A stretch of DNA of 10,820 nucleotides, from assembly GCA_023433855.1 (NCBI GenBank), contig JAEYTV010000502.1, positions 1 through 10,820 of the forward strand. Reading direction: 5' to 3'. The first letter of the stretch is position 1. Each line of letters begins with the position of its first letter. The notes under the pieces are model-generated. The model worked only from the letters and a program-made list of their open reading frames with translations. It searched no databases and had not been told where the DNA came from. The stretch comes from Pseudomonadota bacterium. Its GTDB lineage: Bacteria > Pseudomonadota > Alphaproteobacteria > Rhizobiales > Rhizobiaceae. Below, piece by piece: positions 1 through 7,814 of the stretch. The translations under genes and the position numbers were made by a program.

Positions 1-1155
1 AGCGTATTGGACACGATTCGCCGACATGGGCCGATTTCCCGCATCGAGATCAGCGAGCGCACCGAGCTCTCCACAACCACCGTTTCTGCGATCACCGGCT
101 CGCTTCTTGACGATGGGCTGATCCTGACCCAGCATCTAGGCGACATCCGCAACGAGGCAGTCCGCGGTCGTCCGCGCGTCATGCTGGAAGTCAACCCGGA
201 CGCGGCCCGCGTAGTGGGCGCCAAGATCGCCGCTAGCCGCCTTGTCTTCGTGGTGACAAATTTCCGCGGCGACGTGCTTTCATCGCTGACCTTGCCGATC
301 AGGATCGATCGCCAGCCGATCGCAGTGATCGCTGATCTAGTCGAAGACGGTGTAAGGCGCTGCGTCGTGGATGCAGGGCTCTCGCTCGAAGAGGTCGACA
401 GCGTTTGCCTCGCACTGCCGGGGGTTATCGAACACCGGACCGGCCGTATCCGCTCAAGTCCAATATTCCGGGAGATCAACATCGATTTTGCGGGCGAAAT
501 GTCCGGGCGTCTTGCCACCCCGACAATCGTCGAGAGTGACGCTCACGCGGTCACGCTGGCTCATCACTGGTTTGGCAAGGCTCGCGACCTTGAAGACATG
601 GTCCTTGTTTCGCTTGAACAGACACTCGGACTTGGTGTGCTGCACCGCAACCGGCTGTTTCGCGGGGCAGGAGGCCTCAGCCACAACCTCGGCGATCTCG
701 TGCTCGGGATGGGAGCGCAGGGCGTCGTGCGGCTTTCGAGCCAGGCGGGGGAAAGCGCCATTCTGGCGGAGCAGCAGATGGATGGGCGTTTCGCCGAGGC
801 AGTCCGCCTCGGGCGCGGGATGAGCCATGTTCAGGCACTGATCGACGCGGATGACGACCGCATCATCGGCGCCGCCGTCCGCGCCGGCGAGGCCGTCGGG
901 CTCACGATCGCCAATATCGTCACCCTGTTTGCGCCGCCGCGCGTCCTGCTCGTCGGCTCGTCCCTGGCGCTTGGCGAACCCTTCCTGAACAGCTTGCGAC
1001 AGGCCTATGAGGTTGCGATCCCGCCGTCGTTGAAGGGTGTGAGTGAACTCGTTTTCGATGACTCGGCCGACGATTTCTGGGCCCGCGGGGCGGCGGCCGT
1101 CGCGCTGTACGAACTTTATGAATCGCCCTGGGGCACAACCGGGCCGGCAAAATAA
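1..1155 (+). CDS. ROK-family transcriptional regulator (5' end outside window)
   Basis: The reading frame is open from the first base and ends with TAA at 1153-1155. The first in-frame start-like codon (TTG at 7) lies inside the DNA-binding domain, so the true start is upstream of the window. The first ~45 residues form a MarR-like winged helix (ISRIEISERTELSTTTVSAI, then a GLI turn) and the rest is a ROK sugar-kinase-like fold with an ALPG segment and a DAHAVTLAHHWFG segment, as in NagC/XylR/Mlc-type regulators. The kinase phosphate motif DxGGT is absent, as expected for a regulator. The usual ROK zinc motif (GH-x9-CxCGxxGC) is degenerate: GLSHNLGD near 671-696 keeps the histidine but the following stretch has no cysteines. 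The gene runs straight into an oxidoreductase 31 bases downstream, so it probably controls or is co-transcribed with a sugar catabolic operon. The effector is likely a sugar or sugar derivative, not identifiable here. Confidence 0.88.
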   Translation, partial: SVLDTIRRHGPISRIEISERTELSTTTVSAITGSLLDDGLILTQHLGDIRNEAVRGRPRVMLEVNPDAARVVGAKIAASRLVFVVTNFRGDVLSSLTLPIRIDRQPIAVIADLVEDGVRRCVVDAGLSLEEVDSVCLALPGVIEHRTGRIRSSPIFREINIDFAGEMSGRLATPTIVESDAHAVTLAHHWFGKARDLEDMVLVSLEQTLGLGVLHRNRLFRGAGGLSHNLGDLVLGMGAQGVVRLSSQAGESAILAEQQMDGRFAEAVRLGRGMSHVQALIDADDDRIIGAAVRAGEAVGLTIANIVTLFAPPRVLLVGSSLALGEPFLNSLRQAYEVAIPPSLKGVSELVFDDSADDFWARGAAAVALYELYESPWGTTGPAK

Positions 1156-1174
1156 CGCCAGACATCTGTCGATT

Positions 1175-1180
1175 GGGAGG
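1175..1180 (+). promoter_or_regulatory. Shine-Dalgarno site that fixes the GTG start of the oxidoreductase
   Basis: GGGAGG sits 6 bases before GTG at 1187. The frame is open further upstream (to 1043), but that extension overlaps the end of the ROK gene by over 110 bases and encodes no conserved sequence, while the Rossmann strand begins immediately after the GTG. This decides the start. Confidence 0.75.
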
Positions 1181-1186
1181 ATAGCA

Positions 1187-2290
1187 GTGGACAAAGTGGG
1201 CATCGGCATCATTGGATGCGGCAACATCTCGGGGGCGTACCTCAAGGCGATGACCTCCGCCTTCCCGATCCTCGACATCCGCGGCCTGGCTGACCTGAAC
1301 CGCGAGATCGCCCAAGCGAAAGCTGCCGAATTCAACCTGTCGGCCAGAACCATCGACGAGCTGCTGGCCGATCCGGCGGTCGAGATCATCGTCAATCTCA
1401 CCATTCCCAAGGCTCATGTCACCGTCGGGCTCCAGGCCCTCGAAGCCGGCAAACATACCTATTCGGAAAAGCCCCTCGGCATCAATTTCGCCGAGGGAAA
1501 GACGCTCGTCGACGCGGCAAGAGCCAAGGGCTTGCGCATCGGCTCGGCGCCCGACACCTTCCTCGGCGGCGCCCACCAGACAGCAAGGGCGCTGGTGGAC
1601 CAGGGCGTCCTCGGCATTCCGGTCGGCGGCACGGCAACCTTCATGTGCCCCGGCCATGAGCGCTGGCACCCCAATCCCGGCTTCTATTACGAGGTGGGCG
1701 GCGGGCCGATGCTCGACATGGGACCCTATTACATCACCGACCTGGTCAATCTGCTGGGTCCGGTATCCAAGGTTGCGGCATTTGCCACCGCTGCGCGAAA
1801 GGAGCGCCTGATTACCAGCGAACCCCGCAATGGCGAGCGGATCCCGGTGCATGTTCCTACGCATGTTTCCGGCATAATGGCATTCGCGGGCGGCGCGGTG
1901 GTACAGATTGCCATGAGCTTCGACGTCGCCGGCCACAAGCACGTGCCGCTGGAGGTCTACGGAACCGAAGGCACGCTGATCGTGCCGGACCCGAACCACT
2001 TCGGCGGGCAAGTCCAATACCTCAAGAAAGGCGGCGAATTCGAGGATCAGCCGCTGACGGCCCCCTACGCCGACGGCAACTATCGTTCGCTCGGGGTGGC
2101 CGACATGGCCCATGCGATCCGGTCGGGCCGGCCTCACCGGGCAAACGGCGATCTTGCCCTTCACGTGCTCGAGGTCATGGAAGCTTTCCACACCGCGGCA
2201 GAAAGCGGCCGCACGATCGACATCACCACCACGACGGAGCGTCCGGCTCCACTCTCGCAGTCGTTGATCGATGGCCGCCTCGCCAGATAA
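1187..2290 (+). CDS. Gfo/Idh/MocA-family NAD(P)-dependent oxidoreductase
   Basis: This is a cytoplasmic dehydrogenase of about 367 residues, a usual length for the family. The N-terminal Rossmann fold opens with VGIGIIGCGNISG (nucleotide-binding GxGxxS, residues ~7-16) and carries the family EKPLG motif at ~94-98, whose lysine is catalytic in characterised members. The C-terminal half contains HPNPGFYY (~161-168) and GGGPMLDMGPYYITD (~171-185). In many relatives the residue four after the Asp is a catalytic His (DxGxH); here it is Tyr. The enzyme probably oxidises a hydroxyl of a sugar, cyclitol or glycoside. It lies 31 bases after the ROK regulator and 21 bases before a ThuA-like gene, the same pairing as ThuB with ThuA in rhizobial trehalose/sucrose catabolism, where sugars are converted to 3-keto derivatives. 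That substrate assignment is an inference from context only. Confidence 0.9.
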   Translation: MDKVGIGIIGCGNISGAYLKAMTSAFPILDIRGLADLNREIAQAKAAEFNLSARTIDELLADPAVEIIVNLTIPKAHVTVGLQALEAGKHTYSEKPLGINFAEGKTLVDAARAKGLRIGSAPDTFLGGAHQTARALVDQGVLGIPVGGTATFMCPGHERWHPNPGFYYEVGGGPMLDMGPYYITDLVNLLGPVSKVAAFATAARKERLITSEPRNGERIPVHVPTHVSGIMAFAGGAVVQIAMSFDVAGHKHVPLEVYGTEGTLIVPDPNHFGGQVQYLKKGGEFEDQPLTAPYADGNYRSLGVADMAHAIRSGRPHRANGDLALHVLEVMEAFHTAAESGRTIDITTTTERPAPLSQSLIDGRLAR

Positions 2291-2311
2291 GTTTCGCAGG
2301 AGAAGAAAGAC

Positions 2312-2953
2312 ATGAAGGAAGCATTGATCGTTTGGGGTGGCTGGAGTGGTCACGAGCCGCAGGAATGCGCCGCCATCATTAAGGACATGCTCGAAGAAGA
2401 CGGTTTCAAGGTTTATCTGGAACACTCGACGGAAGCCTTCGCCGATCCTTCGATCCACGACCTCAGCCTGATCGTACCGATCATGACGATGTCGAAGATC
2501 GAGAAGGAGGAAGTCAAGAACCTGGCAGCAGCTGTTGAAAGCGGCGTCGGCATCGCTGGCTATCATGGTGGTGCGGGGGACGCGTTTCGGGAGTCGGTTG
2601 ACTACCAGTTCATCATCGGCGGCCAATGGGTGGCGCATCCCGGCAACATCATCGACTACACGGTCAATGTCACCCGTCCCGATGATCCGCTGATGGAGGG
2701 GATCACGGACTTCCCCTACACTTCCGAGCAATATTACATGCACGTAGACCCCTCGAACGAGGTGCTGGCGACGACGACCTTCACCGGCGAGCATGCCTAC
2801 TGGATCGACGGCGTCGTCATGCCGGTTGTCTGGAAGCGCAAATACGGCAAGGGGCGCGTTTTCTATTCCTCGCTCGGGCACCAGGCGAAGGAGTTCGACG
2901 TCCCGCAGATGCGCACGATCTTCCGCCGTGGCGCCAACTGGGCGGCACGATAG
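2312..2953 (+). CDS. ThuA-domain protein (trehalose utilisation-like)
   Basis: A 213-residue cytoplasmic protein starting at ATG 2312 with AGGAG at 2298-2302, nine bases upstream. It matches the ThuA-like family (class I glutamine-amidotransferase-like fold) along its whole length. Visible family signatures are WGGWSGHEP near the N-terminus (~8-16), GYHGGAGDAFR (~83-93), GGQWVAHPG (~103-111), YYMHVDPSNEVL (~141-152) and KYGKGRVFYSSLGH (~177-190). It has no signal peptide or membrane segment. Family members are found beside Gfo/Idh/MocA dehydrogenases in sugar operons, and ThuA acts with ThuB on disaccharides in Sinorhizobium, but the precise reaction of this subgroup is not settled. It is the last gene of the operon and is followed by a strong hairpin. 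Confidence 0.87.
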   Translation: MKEALIVWGGWSGHEPQECAAIIKDMLEEDGFKVYLEHSTEAFADPSIHDLSLIVPIMTMSKIEKEEVKNLAAAVESGVGIAGYHGGAGDAFRESVDYQFIIGGQWVAHPGNIIDYTVNVTRPDDPLMEGITDFPYTSEQYYMHVDPSNEVLATTTFTGEHAYWIDGVVMPVVWKRKYGKGRVFYSSLGHQAKEFDVPQMRTIFRRGANWAAR

Positions 2954-2998
2954 GGTCCCGCTCAGCGTCTGGCCGACTATATCCGCCGGCGTTAGCGA

Positions 2999-3022
2999 AT
3001 GAGGGGCCCGAGAGCCCCTCAT
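2999..3022. terminator. Bidirectional hairpin terminator between convergent genes
   Basis: Bases 2999-3007 (AATGAGGGGC without its first A) pair with 3014-3022 in nine consecutive Watson-Crick pairs around the 6-base loop CCGAGA. It lies 45 bases after the stop of the ThuA-like gene and 4 bases after the stop of ftsK on the other strand. U-tracts are weak on both sides (TCTCGTTATT to the right), so termination efficiency is uncertain, but its position between converging genes supports a shared terminator. Confidence 0.7.
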
Positions 3023-3026
3023 CTCG

Positions 3027-5483
3027 TTATTCCTCGAAGTCGTCCTGGACCGCGGGAGTCGGTCGGCTGCCGGAGATGATCTCGCGCTTGCCGACATGGT
3101 TGGCTGGGCCAACCAGGCCCTCCTGCTCCATGCGTTCCACAAGGGACGCCGCCCGATTATAGCCGATAGACAGGCGACGCTGGATGTAGGAGGTCGAGCA
3201 CTTGCGGTCCTTCATGACAACCTTGACGGCCTTGTCGTAGAGCTCGTCGCTGTCGTCGCTGCCCGCTGCGCTCTTGTCGAACACGGCTTCCTGCTGAGTA
3301 GCGTCTTCGTCTTCCCCGCCGTCTTCGTCCTCTGTGACTGTGCCGAGATAGTCCGGGCGGCCCTGGGTCTTCAGGTGGCGAACCACCATTTCCACCTCGG
3401 CATCGGATACAAAAGGCCCGTGGACGCGCGAGATACGCCCGCCACCTGCCATATGCAGCATGTCGCCCTGACCGAGGAGTTGCTCCGCTCCCATCTCTCC
3501 GAGAATGGTTCGGCTGTCGATCTTCGATGTGACCTGGAAGGAGATGCGCGTCGGGAAGTTGGCCTTGATGGTGCCGGTGATGACATCGACCGACGGGCGC
3601 TGCGTCGCCATGATCAGGTGGATGCCAGCAGCGCGCGCCATCTGCGCCAGGCGCTGGATTGCGCCTTCGATCTCCTTGCCGGCGACCATCATGAGGTCGG
3701 CCATCTCGTCGACGATGACGACGATATAGGGCATCGGCGACAAGTCGAGTTCCTGCTCTTCGTACACGATCTCTCCGGTCGTGCGGTCAAAGCCGGACTG
3801 AACACTGACGGTGATCACCTCGCCCTTTTCACGAGCGGCAGCGGCACGCTGGTTGTACCCGTCGATGTTGCGAACGCTGAGGCGCGACATCTTGCGATAT
3901 CGATCCTCCATCTCGCGCACCGCCCATTTCAGGGCCAGCACCGCCTTCTTCGGGTCGGTCACCACTGGCGTCAGCAGGTGCGGTATACCATCGTAGACGG
4001 AGAGTTCCAGCATCTTCGGGTCGATCATGATCAACCGGCACTCTTCCGGACGCAGCCGGTAAAGCAGAGACAGGATCATCGTGTTGATCGCTACCGACTT
4101 CCCCGAACCGGTCGTACCGGCGACGAGCAGATGCGGCATCTTGGCGAGTTCTGCGATCACAGGTTCGCCGCCGATCGTCTTGCCGAGGCAGAGCGCCAAG
4201 CGCTGCTTGGTCTCCCAGTAGTCCTCGCACTCTATGAGTTCCCGGAAAAAGACGGTCTCACGGGCTGCGTTTGGAAGTTCGATACCAATGACATTACGCC
4301 CCGGCACCACCGCCACGCGCGCGGAAAGCGCCGACATCGACCGGGCGATATCATCGGAAAGCCCGATCACACGGGAAGACTTGACGCCAGGAGCGGGCTC
4401 GAATTCGTAGAGCGTCACGACCGGACCTGGCCGGACGTCGATGATCTCGCCGCGAATGCCGAAATCTTCCAGAACGCTTTCCAGAAGGCCGGCGCTCTGT
4501 TGAAGTGCATCAGGCTGCAGGGCCGGAGTGCGTTCCCCCTGCGGTTTCTGCAGGATCGAAACCGGCGGAAACTCGTATTCCGCCTCGGCGGGCCGAACGC
4601 TGCGGGCGCGCGCGAACTCTCGCTGGCGATCGGTGCGAGGCTGAACGGGGACGGCCGGTTCTACCGCCGGTGCAGACGTGACAGGATGCGGTACCGGCGC
4701 GATCTCTATCTCAACCGGTGCTGCAGGCGCGAGGACAGGTTCCGGCTCCACCGGCGCTGGCGGCGGCGCGGGATCGGGAGACCAGGCGGGCTCGGGGCGC
4801 GGAGATGTCGCAACCACGACCGCCTTGGATGCCGCCTTGCGCGGCACCTCACGGTAGAGCGCCGTGACCGACGTCGCAAGCTTGGCCGAGGGCGGCGTTT
4901 CTGAGCGTATGGGAGCGACTGGCGCTTCGACGAAAGCCGGCCCTTCCAACTCGAAGGGCATGGCGTCCCAGAACGCGAAGTCCGAAATGGCGATATCCTG
5001 CCGTGGCGCCTCGGCTCTGCTGGTGACAGCCGGCTTGCCTGAACTCTGCGGCGCCCGGCGATGATCGGGTGGAACGAAGCTGCGGATCTCGGGCGCGTGA
5101 CGGCGCATGGTTGCGGCAAGTTGCTGAAGGCCGGCAACCTGTTCCAGCGGGGCAGGCGCGGCCGCAGACAGGTCCGCTGGCGGCGCCTCCCGGTGCGCGA
5201 TCTCCGAAGCTTCCGGAACGGCTTCCACCAGTCGGGCAGCAGCCTGCTCGACCGTCACCGGTGGGGCAGCCCCCGTCTTTCGGATCAATACGTTTTCAGG
5301 CGTACGCGTGAAGCGCACGTTGGGAGCCAGCCGGAAGGCCGCCTGCCATGGCGCCTGCTCCAGCACCGGCTGATTGAAATCAGCAAGGCTCTGCGGCCTG
5401 CTTTGCCGCGCCGGGTCGACTGCATCGTCGCCCGCATCGGCATGGTCGGAACTCTGAGGAGATTTGGTGCGTGTGAATTGCAT
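3027..5483 (-). CDS. ftsK: FtsK/SpoIIIE-type DNA translocase lacking membrane segments
   Basis: An 818-residue ATP-driven double-stranded DNA pump. Residues ~1-320 are a low-complexity Pro/Ala/Glu-rich region (densest at ~190-300) with no hydrophobic stretch long enough to span a membrane. Residues ~325-445 are the alpha domain ([18 protein letters not shown], then [16 protein letters not shown]). The RecA-like beta motor has Walker A GTTGSGKS at 456-463, the IDPK motif at 487-490, Walker B IVVIVDE at 587-593 and [13 protein letters not shown] at ~625-637. An acidic linker (~717-745, [11 protein letters not shown]) leads to a complete winged-helix gamma domain (~746-806, [18 protein letters not shown]), which in FtsK reads polar chromosome motifs and contacts XerD. 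Canonical FtsK anchors at the septum through four N-terminal helices; this form would be soluble or recruited by a partner. Alphaproteobacteria can carry more than one FtsK, so this is probably a paralogue. The ATG at 5483 has no clear Shine-Dalgarno; the start is therefore less certain than the family. Confidence 0.92.
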   Translation of the reverse strand: MQFTRTKSPQSSDHADAGDDAVDPARQSRPQSLADFNQPVLEQAPWQAAFRLAPNVRFTRTPENVLIRKTGAAPPVTVEQAAARLVEAVPEASEIAHREAPPADLSAAAPAPLEQVAGLQQLAATMRRHAPEIRSFVPPDHRRAPQSSGKPAVTSRAEAPRQDIAISDFAFWDAMPFELEGPAFVEAPVAPIRSETPPSAKLATSVTALYREVPRKAASKAVVVATSPRPEPAWSPDPAPPPAPVEPEPVLAPAAPVEIEIAPVPHPVTSAPAVEPAVPVQPRTDRQREFARARSVRPAEAEYEFPPVSILQKPQGERTPALQPDALQQSAGLLESVLEDFGIRGEIIDVRPGPVVTLYEFEPAPGVKSSRVIGLSDDIARSMSALSARVAVVPGRNVIGIELPNAARETVFFRELIECEDYWETKQRLALCLGKTIGGEPVIAELAKMPHLLVAGTTGSGKSVAINTMILSLLYRLRPEECRLIMIDPKMLELSVYDGIPHLLTPVVTDPKKAVLALKWAVREMEDRYRKMSRLSVRNIDGYNQRAAAAREKGEVITVSVQSGFDRTTGEIVYEEQELDLSPMPYIVVIVDEMADLMMVAGKEIEGAIQRLAQMARAAGIHLIMATQRPSVDVITGTIKANFPTRISFQVTSKIDSRTILGEMGAEQLLGQGDMLHMAGGGRISRVHGPFVSDAEVEMVVRHLKTQGRPDYLGTVTEDEDGGEDEDATQQEAVFDKSAAGSDDSDELYDKAVKVVMKDRKCSTSYIQRRLSIGYNRAASLVERMEQEGLVGPANHVGKREIISGSRPTPAVQDDFEE

Positions 5484-5600
5484 GAGAACCGTACGAAAAA
5501 CGAGAGTGGCACATTGGCCTATGAAGTAGAAAATAAAGGTTAACTGCTCCTTTCCGTCGGACCACGATCGGTTCGCATGCCGAAGGTGAACGCCGTGTCT

Positions 5601-5609
5601 TGCTAAAAA
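5601..5609 (+). promoter_or_regulatory. Possible extended -10 promoter of nasT
   Basis: In the 151-base divergent gap between ftsK and nasT, TGCTAAAAA has the form of an extended -10 (TGnTAAAAA) about 26 bases before the nasT ATG. No convincing -35 box and no Shine-Dalgarno precede the gene, so a short or near-leaderless transcript is possible. I found no clear promoter for ftsK on the opposite strand in the same gap. Confidence 0.25.
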
Positions 5610-5634
5610 TGCTGCACTGCGTCATTCCTATGAC

Positions 5635-6222
5635 ATGCCGGCTCCCGATCTCACCATTCTGGTTATCGACGAAAACGCCATCCGCGCCTCCATCATCGAG
5701 GAAGGCCTGCGCGAAGCCGGTCATGGCAACGTTACCGTCGTCCACGAGGTGAATGGAATCGCCCGTACCATCGAGACGGCGAAGCCTGATGTGATCGTCA
5801 TCGATATCGAGAACCCGAACCGCGACATGATGGAACATCTTTTCCAGCTCACCCGAACTGTGAGCCGGCCCATCGCAATGTTCGTCGACCGCTCCGATAC
5901 GGCTTTGATCGAGGCCGCAATGGAAGCCGGGGTATCAGCCTATGTCGTAGACGGACTGAAAAAGGAGCGGGTGAAGGCCATCCTGGACATGGCCGTCAGC
6001 CGCTTCAACGCGTTCAGCCGCCTTCAACGCGAACTGGCCGAGGCAAAGTCGGCGCTGGAGGAACGCAAGCTGATCGAGCGGGCCAAGGGGATCCTGATGA
6101 AGATGCGAGGCCTCTCGGAAGAGGAGGCCTTCACGCTTTTGCGCCAGACTGCCATGAATGAGAAGAAAAAGATGTCCGACATCGCCCAGAGTGTTGTGAC
6201 AGCGGCGGGCCTTCTGATGTGA
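5635..6222 (+). CDS. nasT: NasT, ANTAR-domain RNA-binding antiterminator of nitrate assimilation
   Basis: A 195-residue response-regulator-like protein. Residues ~5-122 form a receiver-like domain (LTILVIDEN, then DVIVIDIENPNRD with Asp57). The lysine expected after the last beta strand is replaced: SAYVVDGLKK has Asp at the usual Lys place, so this is likely a pseudo-receiver controlled by protein binding rather than phosphorylation. A helical linker (~120-142) leads to the ANTAR domain (~143-190: ERKLIERAKGILMKMRGLS, then EEEAFTLLRQTAMNEKKKM), which binds paired hexaloop hairpins in leader RNA and prevents termination. The next gene encodes its partner NasS. In known systems NasS holds NasT inactive until nitrate or nitrite binds NasS. 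A matching target RNA is seen upstream of nrtA (8446-8505). ATG 5635 lacks a good Shine-Dalgarno but begins the conserved domain correctly. Confidence 0.93.
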   Translation: MPAPDLTILVIDENAIRASIIEEGLREAGHGNVTVVHEVNGIARTIETAKPDVIVIDIENPNRDMMEHLFQLTRTVSRPIAMFVDRSDTALIEAAMEAGVSAYVVDGLKKERVKAILDMAVSRFNAFSRLQRELAEAKSALEERKLIERAKGILMKMRGLSEEEAFTLLRQTAMNEKKKMSDIAQSVVTAAGLLM

Positions 6223-6256
6223 CGTCGATGAACGAAATTCTGGGGAGTACGCCGGA

Positions 6257-7534
6257 GTGGATATGATGGGCAAGACCGGTCAGGCAGCAGGAAACCTTCC
6301 GACGGCTACCCGTTCCCGTGGCGGAGGTCCCAAGGTCTTGCGAGCTGGCTTCATTCCGCTGATGGACGCATCCGTGCTGATTGCAGCCGCGGAATTCGGC
6401 TTCGCCAGAAAGGAAGGGTTGACGCTCGATCTGGTGAAGGACGTCTCGTGGGCCAACGTCCGCGACCGTTTGGCCTTTCGCCAGTTCGACATCGCCCACA
6501 TGCTGTCTCCGATGCCCGTTGCATCCATGCTGGGACTGGGGTCGAATCCATCGCCCACTGTCACTCCCTTCGCCCTCGGACGCGGCGGCAACGCCATCAC
6601 GCTTTCACTCGGTCTCTTCGAGAGGATGCGTGAGGTCGGAGAGCTGCCCGAAGGGGCAAGTGCGCTCGACAATGCGCGGGCGCTTGCCAGAGTGGTGCAG
6701 GTCATGAAGGAGCGGGCCGAACCGCTTCCCACGCTTGGAGTCACCTACCCATTCTCTTCCCACAATTACGAATTCCGCTACTGGCTAGCCGCTGGAGGAA
6801 TCGATCCCGACCGGGATGTCAAGCTCGTGGTTGTCCCGCCCCCGTTGACCTCCGACGCGCTTGCAGCGGGAGCGATCGACGGTTTCTGCGTCGGAGCCCC
6901 TTGGAACATGGTGGCGTCCGGACGGGGCCTGGGCCGGATCGTGGCCGCTAAGCAGGACATCTGGCCATCAGCCCCGGAAAAGGTGATCGGCATGCGTCCG
7001 GACTGGGTGGAGAGCCATCGAGACACCGTCTCCCGGCTCATCGTGGCGCTGGATGCGGCAGCGCGCTGGTGCGATCTCGCCGAAAACCATGACGCGCTTG
7101 CCGAAGCGCTCGCCGATGCTCGCTTCATCGCCGCTCCGGTCGAGATCATCCGTCGGGTTCTGGCCGGCGAGTTTAACCTCGATGCAAAGGGCAATCGCCG
7201 CGTGATTCCGGACTATTTCCAGTTCCATCGGGATTTTGCCAACTACCCGAAGCCCGGCCATGCCCTTTGGATCTATAGCCAGATGATACGCTGGGGACAG
7301 ACGGAGTTCAGCCATGGAGGGCTCGAAGCTGCAGCGACCGCCTTTCGCCCGGATCTCTACAGGGCCGCCTTGGGAACATCACCATCCGAACCCGACATCA
7401 GCATCGAGGGTGACCGTCCGGGCGACCGCTTCATGGACGGATTCATCTTCGATCCGCGAGACGTTTCCGGGTATGTGGCCGGCTTCCGCATCGCTACCCG
7501 AAATGCGCCGACTGGCGAGGCAAGCGACGCGTAG
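6257..7534 (+). CDS. nasS: NasS, cytoplasmic nitrate/nitrite sensor (NrtA-like)
   Basis: A protein of about 425 residues of the NrtA/CmpA periplasmic-binding fold but without any signal peptide, which identifies it as the cytoplasmic sensor NasS rather than a transporter subunit. Signatures shared with NrtA are LRAGFIPLMDASVLIAAAEF (~28-47), SWANVRDRL plus IAHMLSPMP (~64-87), YWLAAGGIDPDRDV (~175-188), VPPPLTSDAL (~193-202) and GFCVGAPWN (~209-217). GTG 6257 is chosen because GGGGAG (6242-6247) lies nine bases upstream; ATG 6263 or 6266 are reasonable alternatives. It follows nasT by 34 bases, so the two are almost surely one operon. Expected role: bind NasT in the absence of nitrate and release it when nitrate or nitrite is bound, allowing read-through of leader terminators such as the one at 8502-8572. 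Confidence 0.92.
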   Translation: MDMMGKTGQAAGNLPTATRSRGGGPKVLRAGFIPLMDASVLIAAAEFGFARKEGLTLDLVKDVSWANVRDRLAFRQFDIAHMLSPMPVASMLGLGSNPSPTVTPFALGRGGNAITLSLGLFERMREVGELPEGASALDNARALARVVQVMKERAEPLPTLGVTYPFSSHNYEFRYWLAAGGIDPDRDVKLVVVPPPLTSDALAAGAIDGFCVGAPWNMVASGRGLGRIVAAKQDIWPSAPEKVIGMRPDWVESHRDTVSRLIVALDAAARWCDLAENHDALAEALADARFIAAPVEIIRRVLAGEFNLDAKGNRRVIPDYFQFHRDFANYPKPGHALWIYSQMIRWGQTEFSHGGLEAAATAFRPDLYRAALGTSPSEPDISIEGDRPGDRFMDGFIFDPRDVSGYVAGFRIATRNAPTGEASDA

Positions 7535-7550
7535 GGCCAGCGGGGCTCGG

Positions 7551-7567
7551 CGGGCGAATTCCGCCCG
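7551..7567 (+). terminator. GC-rich hairpin after nasS, weak terminator candidate
   Basis: CGGGCG (7551-7556) pairs with CGCCCG (7562-7567) around the loop AATTC, 16 bases after the nasS stop. No T-run follows, so it could instead protect the 3' end of the nasTS mRNA or be leaky. Confidence 0.35.
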
Positions 7568-7570
7568 GAC

Positions 7571-7599
7571 TTGACATCAAGCGGTGCAACGGGGATCAT
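7571..7599 (+). promoter_or_regulatory. Candidate sigma-70-type promoter for rnk
   Basis: TTGACA (7571-7576), a perfect -35 box, is followed after 17 bases by GATCAT (7594-7599; four of six match TATAAT). The -35 box lies within the palindrome CTTGACATCAAG (7570-7581). If used, the rnk mRNA would have a leader of about 200 bases containing several small hairpins. Confidence 0.4.
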
Positions 7600-7610
7600 G
7601 CGACATGATC
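7594..7610. promoter_or_regulatory. Operator-like perfect inverted repeat over the candidate -10
   Basis: GATCATG-CGA-CATGATC is a perfect 7-base inverted repeat with a 3-base spacer, covering the proposed -10 box of the rnk promoter. A second, interleaved inverted repeat, GCGACA (7600-7605) with TGTCGC (7616-7621), overlaps it. The size and symmetry suit a dimeric repressor. The regulator is unknown. Confidence 0.4.
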
Positions 7611-7648
7611 GAACTTGTCGCCATACATATCCTTGCTCATCAGAGGAC

Positions 7649-7667
7649 GTGTCCCATCGCAGGACAC
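7649..7667 (+). repeat. Small hairpin in the nasS-rnk gap
   Basis: GTGTCC (7649-7654) pairs with GGACAC (7662-7667) around a 7-base loop. The remainder of the gap to 7800 also has GGGC-TCAG-GCCC just past 7720. No coding sequence is evident in 7535-7814; the small open frames there look like chance. Confidence 0.3.
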
Positions 7668-7814
7668 TGACCCCGCCCCGGTTGCCGTCGCACCCCGGGT
7701 CATGGGGTAGCTTCAGCCACGGGCTCAGGCCCATTCCGCGACATTCAAAATCCACCCGAATATACACGCTGTGAACAGAGGTCGACCCGCTGTCCGGCGA
7801 CAGAGGTAGCTATT

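Noticed and set aside
920..3142. Long minus-strand open frame of about 740 codons opposite the oxidoreductase and ThuA-like genes
   Set aside because: Its translation is rich in Arg, His and Pro with no recognisable domain, and it lies antisense to two clear genes; high-GC DNA often leaves such frames open by chance.
3096..4904. Plus-strand open frame of about 600 codons opposite ftsK
   Set aside because: Its composition is an Arg/His/Asp-rich mirror of the ftsK motor; ftsK has every expected motif, so this is a shadow.
5505..5520. TGGCAC near ATTGGCC as a second sigma-54 promoter ahead of nasT
   Set aside because: The -12 element TTGC is missing at the required spacing.
7571..7774. Small open frame in the nasS-rnk gap
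   Set aside because: It has no ribosome binding site and its composition looks random; it crosses the proposed promoter and operator.
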